A DNA stretch of 64,000 bases, taken from Bos javanicus. Lineage: Eukaryota > Chordata > Mammalia > Artiodactyla > Bovidae. Within the stretch, counting starts at the first letter, position 1. Every line of letters begins with the position of its first letter. Below, piece after piece: positions 10,178 through 22,700 of the stretch. Below the pieces are notes generated by a model, which saw only the letters and a list, made by a program, of their open reading frames with translations, did not search any database and had not been told where the DNA came from. The stretch is taken from contig NC_083884.1 of NCBI RefSeq assembly GCF_032452875.1, forward strand, positions 18,431,501 through 18,495,500, written 5' to 3'. Position numbers and translations under genes: made by a program.

Positions 10178-13100
10178 TACCTCCTTTGAACCTGATTCCT
10201 ATAGGTGGTGAATCTATGAATCTCTTAGAGTGGTTAGTATAGCCTGTGACGTAGCTGGTAGAACCAGGGTGGAGATTGCTATGTTGCCAGCCCCAACTCA
10301 AAATTCAAGTCCCGAGGTCGTCAGGCTCTTAAGAACCCTTTTATTTGTTAGAGACCAGGTACAGAATTAGAAAGGCGGCTTTCGCTTCTCTACTTCCCTA
10401 TTAGTGACCCCTAGCCATTCCACTCAAGGAGTTGAAAGGTCAGTTTCATACAGAGACAACACTTCACCCTCCTTGGATGATCAGCCGTTCACAAGTAGCC
10501 ATTGTTTTAATATGAGAACATCTGTGTACAAGCCAACATGATTACAATCTGCAAACCTGACCATACTTTCCTATTTCTTTTGCAATCTCAAGAGGAGTCC
10601 TGAAGTCATGTACCCCAAATCCGCTTTCTGCATGAGGGCCTAGGCCAGTCTGCCCACTCAGCTTAGTTCGCTCATTGTTTCTATCAGCTTCACATTGCCC
10701 AGAATCAACATGGTTCCTCTGTATGGAAAAAGGGAATAATGAACTATTTATATGTTGGCTGTCAGCATTTGAGAAGAGAAAAATCCTGAAGACATTATAT
10801 ATTCTAAAAACAATTTGGTTGCCCTTTCTTGCTCTTTTTCTTCCATATTTCTCCTCAAGCATTTACAGCCTTGGGCACTGGCAATATAAATCAGATTTTC
10901 AGTGTGAAGGGAAGCTGTCCTTCCTTTGAGGAGTCTCAGAATACCCTGGAGAAGAATGAAGGCATCCAAGTGGCATATTAAGTCTGTGATACACATGCCA
11001 GCCAATAGCAGACCTAGGCCATAGATAAACAGCACCCCAAAAAGCTGGATTGCCATAACTGTGACTCTCTGTATCTGAGAAGAGGTTGACTTTCTGGTTC
11101 TGGTTAGCTGTCAGAGCCCCAAAGGGGAGTCTGCAAGATTATAGAGCCATTAATACCTTCATAAAAAAGTCACCTATGGGACAGTATCTGAAATGGAATT
11201 AGACAAAGTTCTGGAATGTAAGACACCCAAAGAGTGAATGTTTAAAAAAACAAAGAAATTTCATCTAAAACTGCTATAATTTCCCACTTTTCTGGAAAAA
11301 GGCTCTTAAAATATGAGTAATCTTCTAGGGCTGACTATATTCTAAACATATTTGGTAAAATGTTCTCTTTACTTCCTTTCATCTTGCAAATAGTCCTGTC
11401 TCTCTAATCATAAGTGTCTGTGTACAGCAAAAGCTTTATTCTCAAACATCCTTTTGGAAGCAAAGAAAATGTTTGACTTTGAGGTTTGCACAGTGCTAGA
11501 TGTTGACAACACAACTTAGCTTATCCTGTGGACTTGTAGAAAACCTTGGACAATTCCATCGAATTTTTCATCCAAACCAGGACACTTTTGAAAGTGAAAT
11601 GGGACACTAGCCAAACGGGTCACCAGGACAATGCTGTAAGCCAGAGATGTTCTGAGCAGATCAGGAAATATCATCATCATAATTTTGCCTAGTGAGGTTA
11701 ATTGAATGAGCAGAGAGGGCTAAGGTAGTAATAATGACTTGATCTTTTAGGATTTTGTCTTGCCGTTGTTTAAATGTTTAATCTCTTTTATGCAGAACCA
11801 CCTTGAAGCTCAAATTTCATAAAATACTACTTGCTCTTTTCTTGTTTCTTTTGTTCTGATACAAGCTAAAGATCAACTAGCTACATATACTACAGGGTCT
11901 AGAAGAAAAACACAAACAAACAAACAAAAAACACTGAATCTAAATAAATTGGATTTTAGGCAATCGAGAATTTTAAGTGAACTGAAAAGATAAGGTCCAG
12001 AAAACCAGGAGTTCTGTTCATCTGTAAACCTCATAGAAGTCATGGAACATGAGGTTTTTTAATATAGTGAAAATGTCTGTGTCATTTTGTTTCTAGTAAG
12101 TATCCTAACCATGTTTTCCTTTAAGATGGTTCTCTCTATAACTTCTCTAAATAACAAATACTATTTAAAATGCAAACAATTACAGAAAAAGAACTTTTCA
12201 GAATTTTATGTAAAATTTCAAAGAAATGAACTGCACCGCAAATGAACTGTAAAGGGATATTTTGATAGGATGGAGCACGCGTGACACATTAAAAGCCGAA
12301 TGGTTAACTTACAGTGGGTCTCATTTGGATTGGTAACTAATCTGTACGTGATGATGTTATGGCCACCAAGCTCAGTATTTTCAGGACGCAAGTGATTTTC
12401 AGACTCAAGATTTTAAGCTGTTCTTTCCAATGAGGCTGCTTTTGCCTTCACGGGTTTTCATCCCTGCCGGTCCTCCTCCTTCTGCTTAGACTCCTGGTGT
12501 AACCTCTTAACGGGGAGCCAGACACAGTTGTACAGTTTAACCTGCATATCAGCCACAAGGTCAGACCTCTTCTTATTTTTTTCCCCCTGTGTTTCTTGTA
12601 GACACAGAATCTAGACCCTGCTTTCAAGGCATTTGCTCTAATTCTTTTCTACAGGAAGTTTCTAGGGACCAATCAGAGCCAAGCGGTTGATATAGTTTTC
12701 CTTTTAACCACTTAGTCACTGGTCTGGAGAACTAATGGAATCCTATTACAGAATGACAAGCCTGAGTGTTTGCTCGCCCACATGGAGCGGTCAAGTGTGT
12801 CTGGCTTTCTCTGTCTGATACCTGTGTTTGTTCATTATTTTTCCCTTTTCCTGTGATCCAGGTAGTCATATATGCTATTAAATAGGTGTCCATTTGGAAG
12901 AAGATGGTCTGAATGTAACAGTGCAAGGAACAATGAGATTTAATGGTGTTTATGTGTATGAGGAAGATTTCCAGAAAGGAACAGTAAGAAGGGATCACAG
13001 ATATTAAGGAAAAAACAGGGATTCATCCTAGCAGATTGAAAACACCGGCATTTTTCAGTTCAGCTAATTATTCTTAGTTGTTCTCAGTCTCAGCCACAAA

Positions 13101-13689
13101 AGTGGTCAAAGAATACATTTGGTGTAATTTCATCTCAAAAAAAATGTATCCCTTTTCAGATCACTATATCCCTTCTATTGAATTTCCTTTGAAAATTGAC
13201 TTGCATTTTCCCTATTCATAGAGGAGAATTAGGTCCTATTTCCCACTCTGTTCATAGTTAAAACTTAGACAAAACTTATTCTCATCTCTTCTTCTGTCTG
13301 TATTTTTATAACCTATAACTGCTTTTAGTTCTCCATGAGGAACTTTTTTAATTAATCAAAATTTTATTGTAACACTGTCATTTTTCTTAGCATGGGATTT
13401 TTAAGTTATCTTTTATCTAATTGCAAAAATAATTTGCATTTATTATAGAAAATGTTTTTGAAAAATAAGATAAGCAAAAATAAGAAAAATTAAAATCACT
13501 GAAAAATCAAAATGACCCCAAATCACCACTATCAAAATTGCTGGTGTGTTTAATGGGGATTTTTTTTTTAAATGATTAAAGGGCTGTTTTTGAGGGAAGC
13601 ATTCTACCTGTTTCCACAGTGTATATTTTCAGACATGTGTATCTCCTACATTAATGCTGCTGGATCTATAGAATAATTTTTTTAATGAC
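10178..13689. other. Long SINE-free unassigned block
   Basis: About 3.5 kb of AT-rich sequence without any Bov SINE, BovB or L1 that I recognise, in a window where one occurs about every kilobase. Small items are a (CAAA)n run near 11911-11930 and several A or T runs. Reverse frames of 106 and 102 codons at 10542-10862 and 10748-11056 overlap each other and lack known domains. Confidence 0.5.
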
Positions 13690-14130
13690 AGGAATATTTA
13701 ACCAGAAAATATCTGACATATGCAGCTTCTGCTCAGCTTTAACGGTGCCCTGGTGAGAAGCAGCCGTCGATGTGTCATTTCTGTGCGCACACACAGACAT
13801 CCATCCATCATGAATATTTAAAATTCAATCATTAGGTGCAGCAGCGGCGGCAGTGGCGGCATATTTGTTGCAACTGATCAGCCACTAATGGTTTAAAAAC
13901 TTAGAAATTGGGGGCTGCTTTTGTCAACTGAAGGGGATTATTCCAAGCCACTGAAGCTTCTTGTCAGAATGGAAAAGTGTATTAAAAGAGATGGGATTGC
14001 ACACCCCAGGGTCGCTAACAATGTACAATTCACTAAGCACACATGCTCAGGAGCAAACTAGATCAAACGGATGAAATTGGAGATTCCTAAAACAGTGTCC
14101 TGCCCAAATCAAACGTACTACCAAATAAAC
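13690..14130. other. Candidate conserved non-coding element
   Basis: The texture is that of a constrained non-coding element: no repeat, several homeodomain-type cores (TCATTAG near 13829, CACTAATGG near 13882), E-box-like CAACTG (two copies) and CAGCCG, around a GC-rich triplet stretch at 13838-13860 set in AT-rich DNA. This is inference from base composition and motif look, not from alignment. Confidence 0.25.
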
Positions 14131-14675
14131 AAACAAATATTCCCAATTCTGTTTCTTCCTGGGTCCCAAGCAGACAGAGTTTGCTGCTTACGGGGGCCCT
14201 GGGTTTGGTGACCTACGTTTGGCACCCTGCTCATTCATTTGCCCCAGATTAACTTTCCTTTTCAAGCGAGCCTTTCACAACAATGGAAGCAGCCGTGTAT
14301 TCTGTCGTCACAGTCATCAGGTGAAGTCTGTTCTCTGTCATTATTGGGAGCTTGGCGATCAGCAGCGAGGCATGGTTGGAAAGTATTTTTGAAGCTTCTA
14401 TGTTTTATGCTTAATTTGAACAGTTTGCCACTATCCTCCACTTGCTAGCGCTAGCTACAGCACTTTTTTTGCTTGTTTCTTAATCATTCTCAACTCTGTA
14501 AATCAGATTTAGGAGGCTTTGTAGAGAGGCACAGAAAAGATGTTCCCGCTTCCCTATCACTTCCTGATAACCTGAGCTGTCAGAAGTCCTTGAGAGAGAA
14601 TGACAGGATCAGGGATGCGTGGAAACACGTTTAAAACAAGCATTCTGTAATTCCTGATGACTCTGGTGGCAACCG
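14131..14675. other. Unassigned sequence
   Basis: The right part of the SINE-free block. A 69-codon frame at 14239-14448 has no recognisable product. Confidence 0.4.
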
Positions 14676-14894
14676 GGCTTCCAGGTGGCTCAGTGGTAAA
14701 AAAAAAAAAAAAAATCCACTTGCCAGTGCGGGAGACATGGGTTAGATCCCTGGGTTGGGAAAATACCCTGGAGAAGGAAATGGCAACACACTACAGTATT
14801 CTTGCCTGGAGAATCCCATGGACAGAGGAGCCTTGCGGGCTACAGGTCATGGGGTCTCAGAGTCAGACACGACTGAGCACGCATGCATGCGCGC
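14676..14894 (+). mobile_element. Bov-tA SINE with an A-tract inside its tRNA head
   Basis: The body and end are normal, but the head reads 'GGCTCAGTGGT', then a run of about 17 A, then 'TCCACTTGCCAGTG'. The usual 'AAAGAATC' has become a homopolymer. A short TGGCAAC (14667-14673 and 14895-14901) may be the target-site duplication. The end has decayed to a 'GCATGCATGCGCGC' run. Confidence 0.88.
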
Positions 14895-14901
14895 TGGCAA
14901 C

Positions 14902-16491
14902 AACCACTTAAAAAGGTTTTTATGATTTGCTCCATAGACTGAATCAGTGAGTGATCTTGTTCTTTCCACGCTGGCCTCAGCCCCCAATTTAACACACTCA
15001 CCTAGACCAACCGTGGTCTGTACTAACCCAGCAGGAAAGGACAGTATGTGTGGTGTTTTTTTTTTTTTAATGTTGTAATTTTACACAACCTGAATAATGG
15101 AGAAAGACTCAGAAAGGGAAGGGAGAGGGAAGTTCCATTACCCTTTAGCTGGCTTGCCTAGATTCAGAAAATCCTGAGTGTGAACTGTGAAATCTCGTTG
15201 AATGATGTGAGAAAAAGCAGATCCATCCAGTCTCATGATGTTTTGGGTCCTCCTGCCCCACTGCCTTTCCAGAGCTGTGACATGGATCGGTAGCTTCTCA
15301 GGGAAACCACACAATTTTTCAGCAAAATATCAAAATGAATCACCTTGACTTTCTAAATTATAGGATATCCTGAGAAAGCTACACGAAAGGTATTTTTAAG
15401 TACAGGGGAGAAGCAAAAATGTTTAAAAATGGAGCTGCTTTAAGGACTGTGACTCTATAGAGAAAGGCTCTGTCTGCCACCAACAGTCATCAACTAGTAA
15501 CTTTTAAAATACATCTTGGAATATAAAATAATACTTAAGCTATTATTCAAAGATCATTTACTTCTTAAACTCTTCCCCTCATAGACAGAAATGCTTAGTT
15601 TGGTGAGGGAATCTGACGAGTCAAATAAAAATAAGGTGCAGTGCTAGCTGGTTATAATCTGTAGCTTAGTCAACAAGGCTCCTGGCAGTCTGCAAGAAGG
15701 GAAATTAAGGCACAAAATAATCTGAGGAAGACTGCATAAAAATTGAGCCACAAAGCTGGGGAGAAAGCATTCTAGAACCTGATGTTTTTATCCCTGTCAA
15801 GCTGTCACCAATAACTTTAAGAAAGTCTGCTTGGGTCATTTCACACTCTGAATTCTCTGTTTATATGGATGTTAGGATTTCCTCCTACTCCTAAAAATAT
15901 ATTCTAGGACCTAAGGACTAAAGATCAACATTACCCTGATACACCTTACTCTGACTCAAGATTTACTTAACCAACTGTAATTTTACTACTGCCCAGATTC
16001 AATCTGTTGAGCAAATAAAAATCACTTTGAAAATGACCTACCTATGTATTTATCCAGTTTGTATTTTAGAATTATAATGGTGGGCATAGGAGATGGTGGT
16101 GCCAATGAAACCATTATATACTGCTGGCTGTAGATTTATAAATGGGCCTACAAAGGAGAACATAAGAAATCACAAAGGCCTTCATTCAGATAAGCATCTG
16201 TTTCAAATCCAAACACACTGAGTTAAGTAAAATTACATTCAAAGTAGCTTCTTGCTTTGTTTTGGTCTCAAGCCAGTCTAATTCCTGGTATCACTTACTG
16301 TGTGAGATCTTGGCATAGTCATGAAGAGGGTATGGACATGAACTGAAATTTTCTGACATCTCTGTGTTCAGAAATGGACTTGCCATGCAACAAAAATGTG
16401 ATTTATTTGTTCTTACTTCGTTTTTCTAACTTCAGTTCCTACCTCTGTATTTCTGCCAATTTGATCTCATTCAGACACCTTGACCTTGGAT
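14902..16491. other. Unassigned AT-rich sequence
   Basis: About 1.6 kb without a recognised repeat except a T-run near 15056-15069. No open frame of note exists on either strand. Confidence 0.45.
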
Positions 16492-16502
16492 AAAGACATT
16501 CA

Positions 16503-16716
16503 ACCTTGGGGAGAGGGATAAAATTAGGAGTTTGAGATTAACATAGACACACTGCTACATATAAAATAGATTAACAGTGCAGACCTACTTTATAGCACAG
16601 GGAACTATACTCAATATTTTATAATAACCTATAAGGGAAAAAACCTGATATATCTGAATCACTCTGCTATACATGTGAAGCTAACACAACACTGTAAATC
16701 AAGTATACGTCAAAAA
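16503..16716 (+). mobile_element. Short L1 3' UTR insertion
   Basis: 'GGGATAAAATTAGGAGTTTG', 'GCACAGGGAACTATACTCAA' and 'AACACTGTAAATCAAGTATA' are the L1 terminal UTR, ending in an A-run. AAAGACATTCA (16492-16502) and AAAGACACTCA (16717-16727) are target-site copies with one mismatch, so this was a very short 5'-truncated insertion of its own. Confidence 0.88.
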
Positions 16717-16858
16717 AAAGACACTCATTCTTAATTTATGTCTTTTCCCATTTCTGTGTTGGCACACCCTCTCCACATTCTCTGTCTCATACAGACATAT
16801 GTACAATTCCTACTAACTTTCTCTCACCCTCCCTGCTTCTCTCTTTCCATCTTCTCCT

Positions 16859-18061
16859 CTTTTTTACTTTTCATTTTATTGGAATATAGCTGATTTACAG
16901 TTGTGTTAGTTTCAAGTGTACAGCAAAGTGATTCAATTACACATATAAATATATTCACTTTTTAAAATTCTTTTCTCATATAGGTCATCACAGAATATTG
17001 AGTAGAATTCCCTGTGCTATACAGCAGGTCCTTGTTGGTTTTATGTCTTATATATTGTGGTGTGTGTAAGTTCATCCCAAGCTTCCGATGTATCCCTCTC
17101 CCCCACTGCCGTCTTTCCCTTTTGGTAACCGTAAGTTGGTTTTCAATATCTGTAAGTCTGTCTCTGTTTTGTAAAAGTTTGTATCTTTTAAAAATTATAT
17201 TCCACGTATAAGTGATATCATATGATATTTGTCTTTGTCTGACTTACTGCACTTAGTATGATCATCTCTGGATCCATCTATGCTGCTATAAATGGCAGTA
17301 TTTCATTCTTCTTTATGGCTGAGTAGTATCCCATCATATGTGTATACACACCATATCTTCTTTTCCCATGCCTTTGTCAGTGGACATTTAGGTTGCTTCC
17401 ATGTTTTAGCTATTGTAAATAGTGCTGCAGTGAACACTGGGATGCATGTATCCTTTTGGATTATGGTTTTCTCCAGATGTAGGCCCAGGACTGAGATTGC
17501 TGGATCATATTGTAGTTCTATTTTAAGTTTTTAAAGGAACCTCCATACTGTTCTCTATAGTGGTTATACCAGTTTACATTCTACCAGCAGTGGAGAAGAG
17601 TTCCCTTCTTTCCACACCCTCTCCAGCATTTACTCTATGTAGATTTTTTAGTGATGGCCATTCTGATCTGTGTGACATGATACCTCATTTTAGTTTTGAT
17701 TTGCATTCCTCTGCTAATCAGTGCTGAACATCTTTTCGTGTGCTTTTTGGTCATCTATATGTCCTCTTTGGGAAAATGTCTACTTAGATTTTCTGCCCAC
17801 TTTTTTGATTGGGTTGTTTGTTTTTTTTTTAACAAACACAAACTTTTTTTAAAGCTACACAAGCTGTTTGTATATTTTGGAGATTAATCCCTTGTCTGTT
17901 TCTTCATTTGCAAATATTGTCTCCCGTTCCCGTGGCTTGTCTTTTCATTTTCGTGATGGTTTCCTTTGCTGTGCAGAAGCTTTTAAGTTTAACTAGGTCC
18001 CATTTGATTATTTTTGTTTTTATTTTCATTATTCTAGGAGGTGGGTCAAAAAAGATATTCC
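16859..18061 (-). mobile_element. 5'-truncated L1 LINE, reverse, with target-site duplication
   Basis: About 1.2 kb of L1 3' region in reverse: the tail complement 'TTACTTTTCATTTTATTGGA' at left, then 3' UTR, then the end of ORF2 ('TGGATCATATTGTAGTTCTA', 'TTTGCTGTGCAGAAGCTTTT'). TTCCATCTTCTCCT (16845-16858) and TTCCATCTTCTTCT (18062-18075) flank it with one mismatch. Forward frames inside it are antisense shadows. The remaining ORF2 end is broken by stops as far as I can read. Confidence 0.92.
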
Positions 18062-18075
18062 TTCCATCTTCTTCT

Positions 18076-18625
18076 TTGGTGTGTCCTCTCCGTTGGGCAT
18101 TGTACCACTTCTGATTCCTCCCGACATTCTCTCTCCTTGATATCTGACCTCAGGATTCAATTCTGAGAGCCATTAGGCATTTAGTGACTATTTGACTGAA
18201 AAATCGACACCCATTATCTCTTCTTAAAAAGAAAAAGAGACCCCTCCAGGAGAAAAAGCTTGCAAAAACCACACTGACTCTATAAAAAAAGGAAAGGAGG
18301 GTAAATAGCGTGAGCCAAATTCCCCCTAAACCACTGATAGGCTTTGACCTCTGAACAGTTCTCCACGTCTCCGCTCACCAGGTCCCCAGTCTGTGCTGCC
18401 TTGCTTTCTAGCCTGACTCTATGTCATTCCACTACTGGTGTCCTGCACACTTGGGCTGTTTTCTCATAGTTCCTCTTTCACACGCACACTGCCAATGCCA
18501 GCCCCTCAACAACATGTGAAGCAAAGCAGTGGCTGGATGATGGGTAGGGGGGTACTGTCTATAATGGAGAAATGGCAATTCCACAAGGCACCAAGGAGAT
18601 GCTTAAGAGCAGTACAAAGGCTCTG
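18076..18625. other. Unassigned sequence
   Basis: No recognised element. A purine-rich stretch lies at 18223-18302. Confidence 0.4.
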
Positions 18626-18797
18626 GGCTCTGGGGTGTGGCTCAGCGATAAAGAATCTGCCTACCATTGCAAGAGATGCGGGTTCAATCCCTGGGTCAGG
18701 AACATCCCCTGAAGAAGGAAATGGCAACCCGCTCCTGGCGGGCCACAGTCTTTGGGGTTGCAAAGAGTTGGACACGACTTAGCAACTAAACAACAAG
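18626..18797 (+). mobile_element. Bov-tA SINE with internal deletion
   Basis: The tRNA-like head and B-box 'GGGTTCAATCCCTGGG' are present, then 'GAAGGAAATGGCAACCCGCT' jumps to 'CCTGGCGGGCCACAGTC'. About 40 bp of the BovA body (the 'AGTATTCTTGCCTGGAGAAT' part) is missing. No clear target-site duplication. Confidence 0.88.
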
Positions 18798-19781
18798 AAG
18801 CTGCTCTGATAGCCTAATTGTCACGACCAATTTCAAATGTGTTGGCAGTGATTCTGAAACCTGCTAGAAAAAGTAGCTAGTCTTAAGAGATTGAAGAGTT
18901 TACTAATGATCTACTCTCTTTGCCAAGGGCTGTGCCCAGCCTGATATTGTGTGTCCCACATCATATCTGTGCCTAATGAACAAGATAAAGACATCAGAAT
19001 GCCCCTAACATCTAAACGGTGGCAACTAATTGATTTTAATCTTAGTTCAACAGTGTGACTGGAAGGATGTTTCAATTACTATCACATATGGGACACTAAG
19101 TGTCTGATGAGTAAGGATGGCCTGTTCTTCATTCTTTCAAGCAACCACTCATTATTCCGTACATTGTTGTCTCGGTTGATGAAATTGTGCCCCAATGGAT
19201 TCAAATGGTACGCACAGATGCTTGAAGATGGTTGTTAGCTTACAGTCAGGGAGCAGCAGAAGGTTTTGGAACAAGCTGGGTCCTACGTAAGTGGTTCCTC
19301 CTAGAGCCAGCAGTATAGCAGCTGCAGACTCCCACTCTTACCCCACCTCACATATTACTTGCGAATTTGATAAATGCCATTCTGAAGAGCAATTGATTTA
19401 TTAATTAGCTGATTCAGAATGTTCTTAGGACTCATTTGGGATATGGAGACATTATAATTTAAAAATGTCAGTGCCGTGCAATAGAAGACGAAAATGGCTC
19501 CTCCCAGGGGCCCTGTGGGTCCAGCTTTTCCCTGGATGGGTGGGGTTTTCACCCTTGGCATGATGCCACTGTGGGTAGGCATCATCAGGCCTTTGAATGA
19601 GGTCTCCAGAAATGGGGGAAATTCCTACCATGAACAGTTGAGATTAGGACTAGGACAGGACCAGACCAAGCAGGATAGTTCTGTCTCTTAAACTGGGTAT
19701 AGTAGCCATTTCATTAGAAAATACAAATAAATCAAGGTACTTCAGAAGTAACTTCTAGAAAAACCCAAGCTGTATATAATT
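18798..19781. other. Unassigned sequence
   Basis: Nearly 1 kb with no recognised repeat. Overlapping frames on opposite strands at 19355-19585 and 19494-19691 show no domain. Confidence 0.4.
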
Positions 19782-19872
19782 GTGTGCATGCATGCTAAGT
19801 CACTTCAGGCATGTCCAGCTCTTTGCAACCCCATGGACTGTAGCCTGCCAGCCTCCTCTGTCCATGGGATTC
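19782..19872 (-). mobile_element. Short BovA fragment, reverse
   Basis: 'CATGCTAAGTCACTTCAGGC' to 'CCTCTGTCCATGGGATTC' is about 90 bp of BovA in reverse. TATAATT at 19775-19781 and 19879-19885 could be a 7-bp target-site duplication of this very short insertion. Confidence 0.82.
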
Positions 19873-20190
19873 ATAAGTTATAATTTTACTCTTCCCTTTT
19901 CTTTAGACGGGGAAGGAGTTGAAAAACACATCTTCAGCTAACAAAAGGAGCCATGCTTGTTTTCCTTGTTACTGTCTTAAAGCTTTGTTGGTGGGACAGG
20001 GCCACAGACACACAGGAAGCTTCCTAAAGGCCTCTGTGGCTTTCAAAAGTATTTGAATAACTCCCCAAATCAGATCACCTGGCCTCTTGCACACGGGTTC
20101 AGGGGCCAAAATGACCTTGAGGAGCTTGGAGTGAGATGAGACTCGTCTCACTGCAAAGTCGGATGGATCAAATTGTGAATCAGCCCTTTT
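19873..20190. other. Unassigned sequence
   Basis: A reverse frame of 60 codons lies here without recognisable features. Confidence 0.35.
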
Positions 20191-20529
20191 GGTTGTTCAG
20201 TCGCTCAGTCATGTCTGACTGTTGGTGACCCCATGGACTGCAGCACACCAGGCTTCCCTGTCCTTCAGCATCTCCTGGAGCCTGCTCAAACTCTTGTCCA
20301 ATGAGTCAGTGATGCCATCCAACCATCTCATCCTCCGTCGTCCCGTTCTCCTCCTGCCTTCAGCTTTTCCTAGTAGCTGGTTCTTTTCCAGTGAGTTGGT
20401 TCTTCACATTAGGTGGCCAAAATATTGGAGCTTCAACTTCAGCATCAGTCCTTCCAATGAATATCAGGGTTGATTTCCTTTAGGATGGACTGGTTTTGAT
20501 CTCCTTGCTGTCCAAGGGACTCTCAAGAC
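20191..20529 (-). mobile_element. BovB LINE 3' end, reverse
   Basis: 'GTTGTTCAGTCGCTCAGTCA', 'CCATCCAACCATCTCATCCT', 'AGGTGGCCAAAATATTGGAG' and 'GATGGACTGG' follow the reversed BovB tail. It abuts the left edge of a MIR fragment. Confidence 0.9.
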
Positions 20530-20735
20530 TAGGCAAGTGACTTTGAGCAAGTTGATTCATCTCCTTCAGCCTCAGTTTCCTCCGGGCGGGGGGAGTGTCT
20601 GCATGTCCCTGTGTGAGTGTGTCTCGAAGTCCCGCCGCCTAGGATGGTGGAAGTGACTCAACTAGAAAATATATCTGAAAATAACTGACACATAGTGGGT
20701 GCTCAGTAAACGCCAGTTCTCTTCCTTTTTTCGGA
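20530..20735 (+). mobile_element. MIR SINE fragment
   Basis: 'GCAAGTGACTTTGAGCAAGT', 'CTTCAGCCTCAGTTTCC' and 'ACATAGTGGGTGCTCAGTAA' are the MIR core and tail, separated by a GC-rich worn middle. The BovB just to the left probably removed or displaced its head. Confidence 0.75.
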
Positions 20736-21065
20736 CCTCATCTGTCCTTTAGTTTCCTTGTATATGAAGTGAGGGATGATCATGTCAACATATGTTTATC
20801 TGTTTACAGCTCTTCTATTGTAAAGCCACTACCATCGGGAAATGAGCCCTCTCTTCTTTTCAGCTCCCCTTCCGTATTTGACATCTTTCAAACCTCTCAG
20901 CTTTCTTTTTTTTTTAATGCAAAACTTATCAAAAGGAGTTTAAATAGTCTTTGCTTTATTATTATAACTTAAGATACAGAGTGAGTATCCTTTCTATGCC
21001 TTGGCGAATATCATACTCTTTACTAAGTTTGGATTAGCTTCTAACATTTCAGCTTTTGCACTTTC
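20736..21065. other. Unassigned sequence, perhaps a second MIR remnant
   Basis: 'AGTTTCCTTGTATATGAAGT' followed by 'GAGGGATGATCATG' near 20751-20783 looks like another worn MIR core. The rest, with a T-run at about 20907-20917, is unassigned. Confidence 0.35.
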
Positions 21066-21155
21066 TTTTTATTTATTTATTTATTTTACTGTACAATATT
21101 GTATTGGTTTTGCCATACATCAACATGCATCCGCCATGGTTGTACATGTGTTCTT
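21066..21155 (-). mobile_element. L1 3' end fragment, reverse
   Basis: A (TTTA)n start followed by 'TACAATATTGTATTGGTTTT' and 'GCCATACATCAACATGCATC' is the complement of the 3' end of the young bovine L1. Only about 90 bp is left. Confidence 0.8.
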
Positions 21156-22439
21156 AAAGGAGAACTTTGCCCCGAATCCGGACCCAGCACACGGGCCGGG
21201 CTACACCTGCTGAGCATGCGTGCATCCTGGCCGCCGAGGTTGGAATTCCCCCAGCCTCCCTGGGGACTCCTTGTCTGCAGGTACTGCCCCCAGCCTGCAG
21301 TGAACCCCGGACCTTTTATTGATCTTGTGTTCCTCTGGCTCCACTGTGATACCAGGAAGAATGGAGGTTGCTGGCCCTGGACTTAGTCCTGGACAAATAA
21401 ATGTGTTTGTCAGAGCCCTTTCCTGACATTGGTTGTCTCAAGCCCAGGTGGCATTGTGGAGGGTAATTAGTTCTCTTTATTGAAGGGAACATCAGGAGCC
21501 CCGGACTGCTTACTGTGGACACATGCAAAAAGAGTCTGTGAATGCAGCTGTTACTTGCTCTTTCATCATGCTAATGGGTCCCCGCAAGAAATTTGACTTC
21601 CTATTCCTGGCACCAAGCAACCGCTATCAAACAAAGCATTGTTTCTTCTCACCGTTGATAAGTGTGACTTGTGGAGGCCGGCGATAGCATGCTCATTTTT
21701 ATCTGCTAAGTGCACAGCACTTGTAAAAAACCCGCGGTGGCCTTGTTACCACTTGACATGACACTAGGTTTAGCTGTTTACATTGACACACTGCCGCACC
21801 CTTTTAGAGCTGCAGCCGGGGGTCAGATTCATTAGCGAGCGTCAGTGCCCATAGGGAGGCAGCGTGCAGTAAGGACTGTCTTTGCTCCTCCGTAGGGAGC
21901 AGGAAAGCCTGGAGACTATGTCTTGGAATGGGTGGCTTTTCATTCTTTGTTCTGACTGTTCGAGAACCCCTGTTTATTCTCCAAGCAGCCACAGAGAAGA
22001 GGAGAGAGAAAGAAAGGTCTGGGACTGGCATCCACCCCCCAGTGATGAAGGAAAGGGACGCTGGGACCTGCCCGGTGTTGGTTTTCTCTTTGCTAACCGC
22101 GCGGCTTTTTGTTGCCCAGGAGAACTGCAGAGAGGGAGTAAGATGCACGTGTCTTTCTTGCCACAACAAACAAGGCTGAAAAGCGGTGGTAAATGGAGCG
22201 GAACTTTATCCTTCATCCTCTGTCCCCTCCTTTTTCCTCTCAGTTTTATGAACATCCTCTGGACAAATTTGGGGACCAGACTGCCTTTGTAATGCCTGAA
22301 GCCACCAATTTTTTTTGCGCCTAGTCTTGTTATTGCTTTGAACATATAGGAAATGGGGAGGTGTATTCTGGAATCCTTGGTTTATTTTGCAATCCCTGTG
22401 AGCAGACAAGTTGCTGATGACCTGAAATAGCTAGAGTGC
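21156..22439. other. SINE-free unassigned block, left part
   Basis: No Bov repeat is present. It is GC-rich with several CpG at 21160-21240 and 21730-21850. Overlapping frames on both strands at 21804-22409 (up to 136 codons) contradict one another and match no protein I know. Confidence 0.45.
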
Positions 22440-22700
22440 CCGTTGCATCACGAGCTGAAGAGCAGGCCTTCGCTCTCGCCCCACATAACTCTCATCCAGG
22501 TCATGCGCAGGAGGATGCGCGTCACCGACGAGACACCACTTCGCAGCGCCGTCAGAGTGTTGCGTGAGACCGTGCTGCCTGCAAAGGGCAGGCAGACCAG
22601 AGCAACTGCCCTCTGTGAGTTCAGGGACCTCTGGCGTTACTGCACGGAGCGAACAGATCTAATGCCCTGTCACAGCTTCTTTGTTTGACAGGCAGCAGAA
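22440..22700. other. CpG-rich patch
   Basis: I count about 17 CpG in the first 215 bases, most of them in 22440-22575, far above the surrounding sequence. It is short for a CpG island. CTGTCA and TGACAG (TALE-homeodomain-type cores) face each other at about 22668 and 22687. An 81-codon frame at 22443-22688 is arginine-rich as a by-product of the CpG, with no domain. Confidence 0.45.

Noticed and set aside
22443..22688. Arginine-rich 81-codon frame over the CpG-rich patch
   Set aside because: The arginines follow from CG-containing codons. There is no known domain, and the CpG density is better treated as a regulatory signal.
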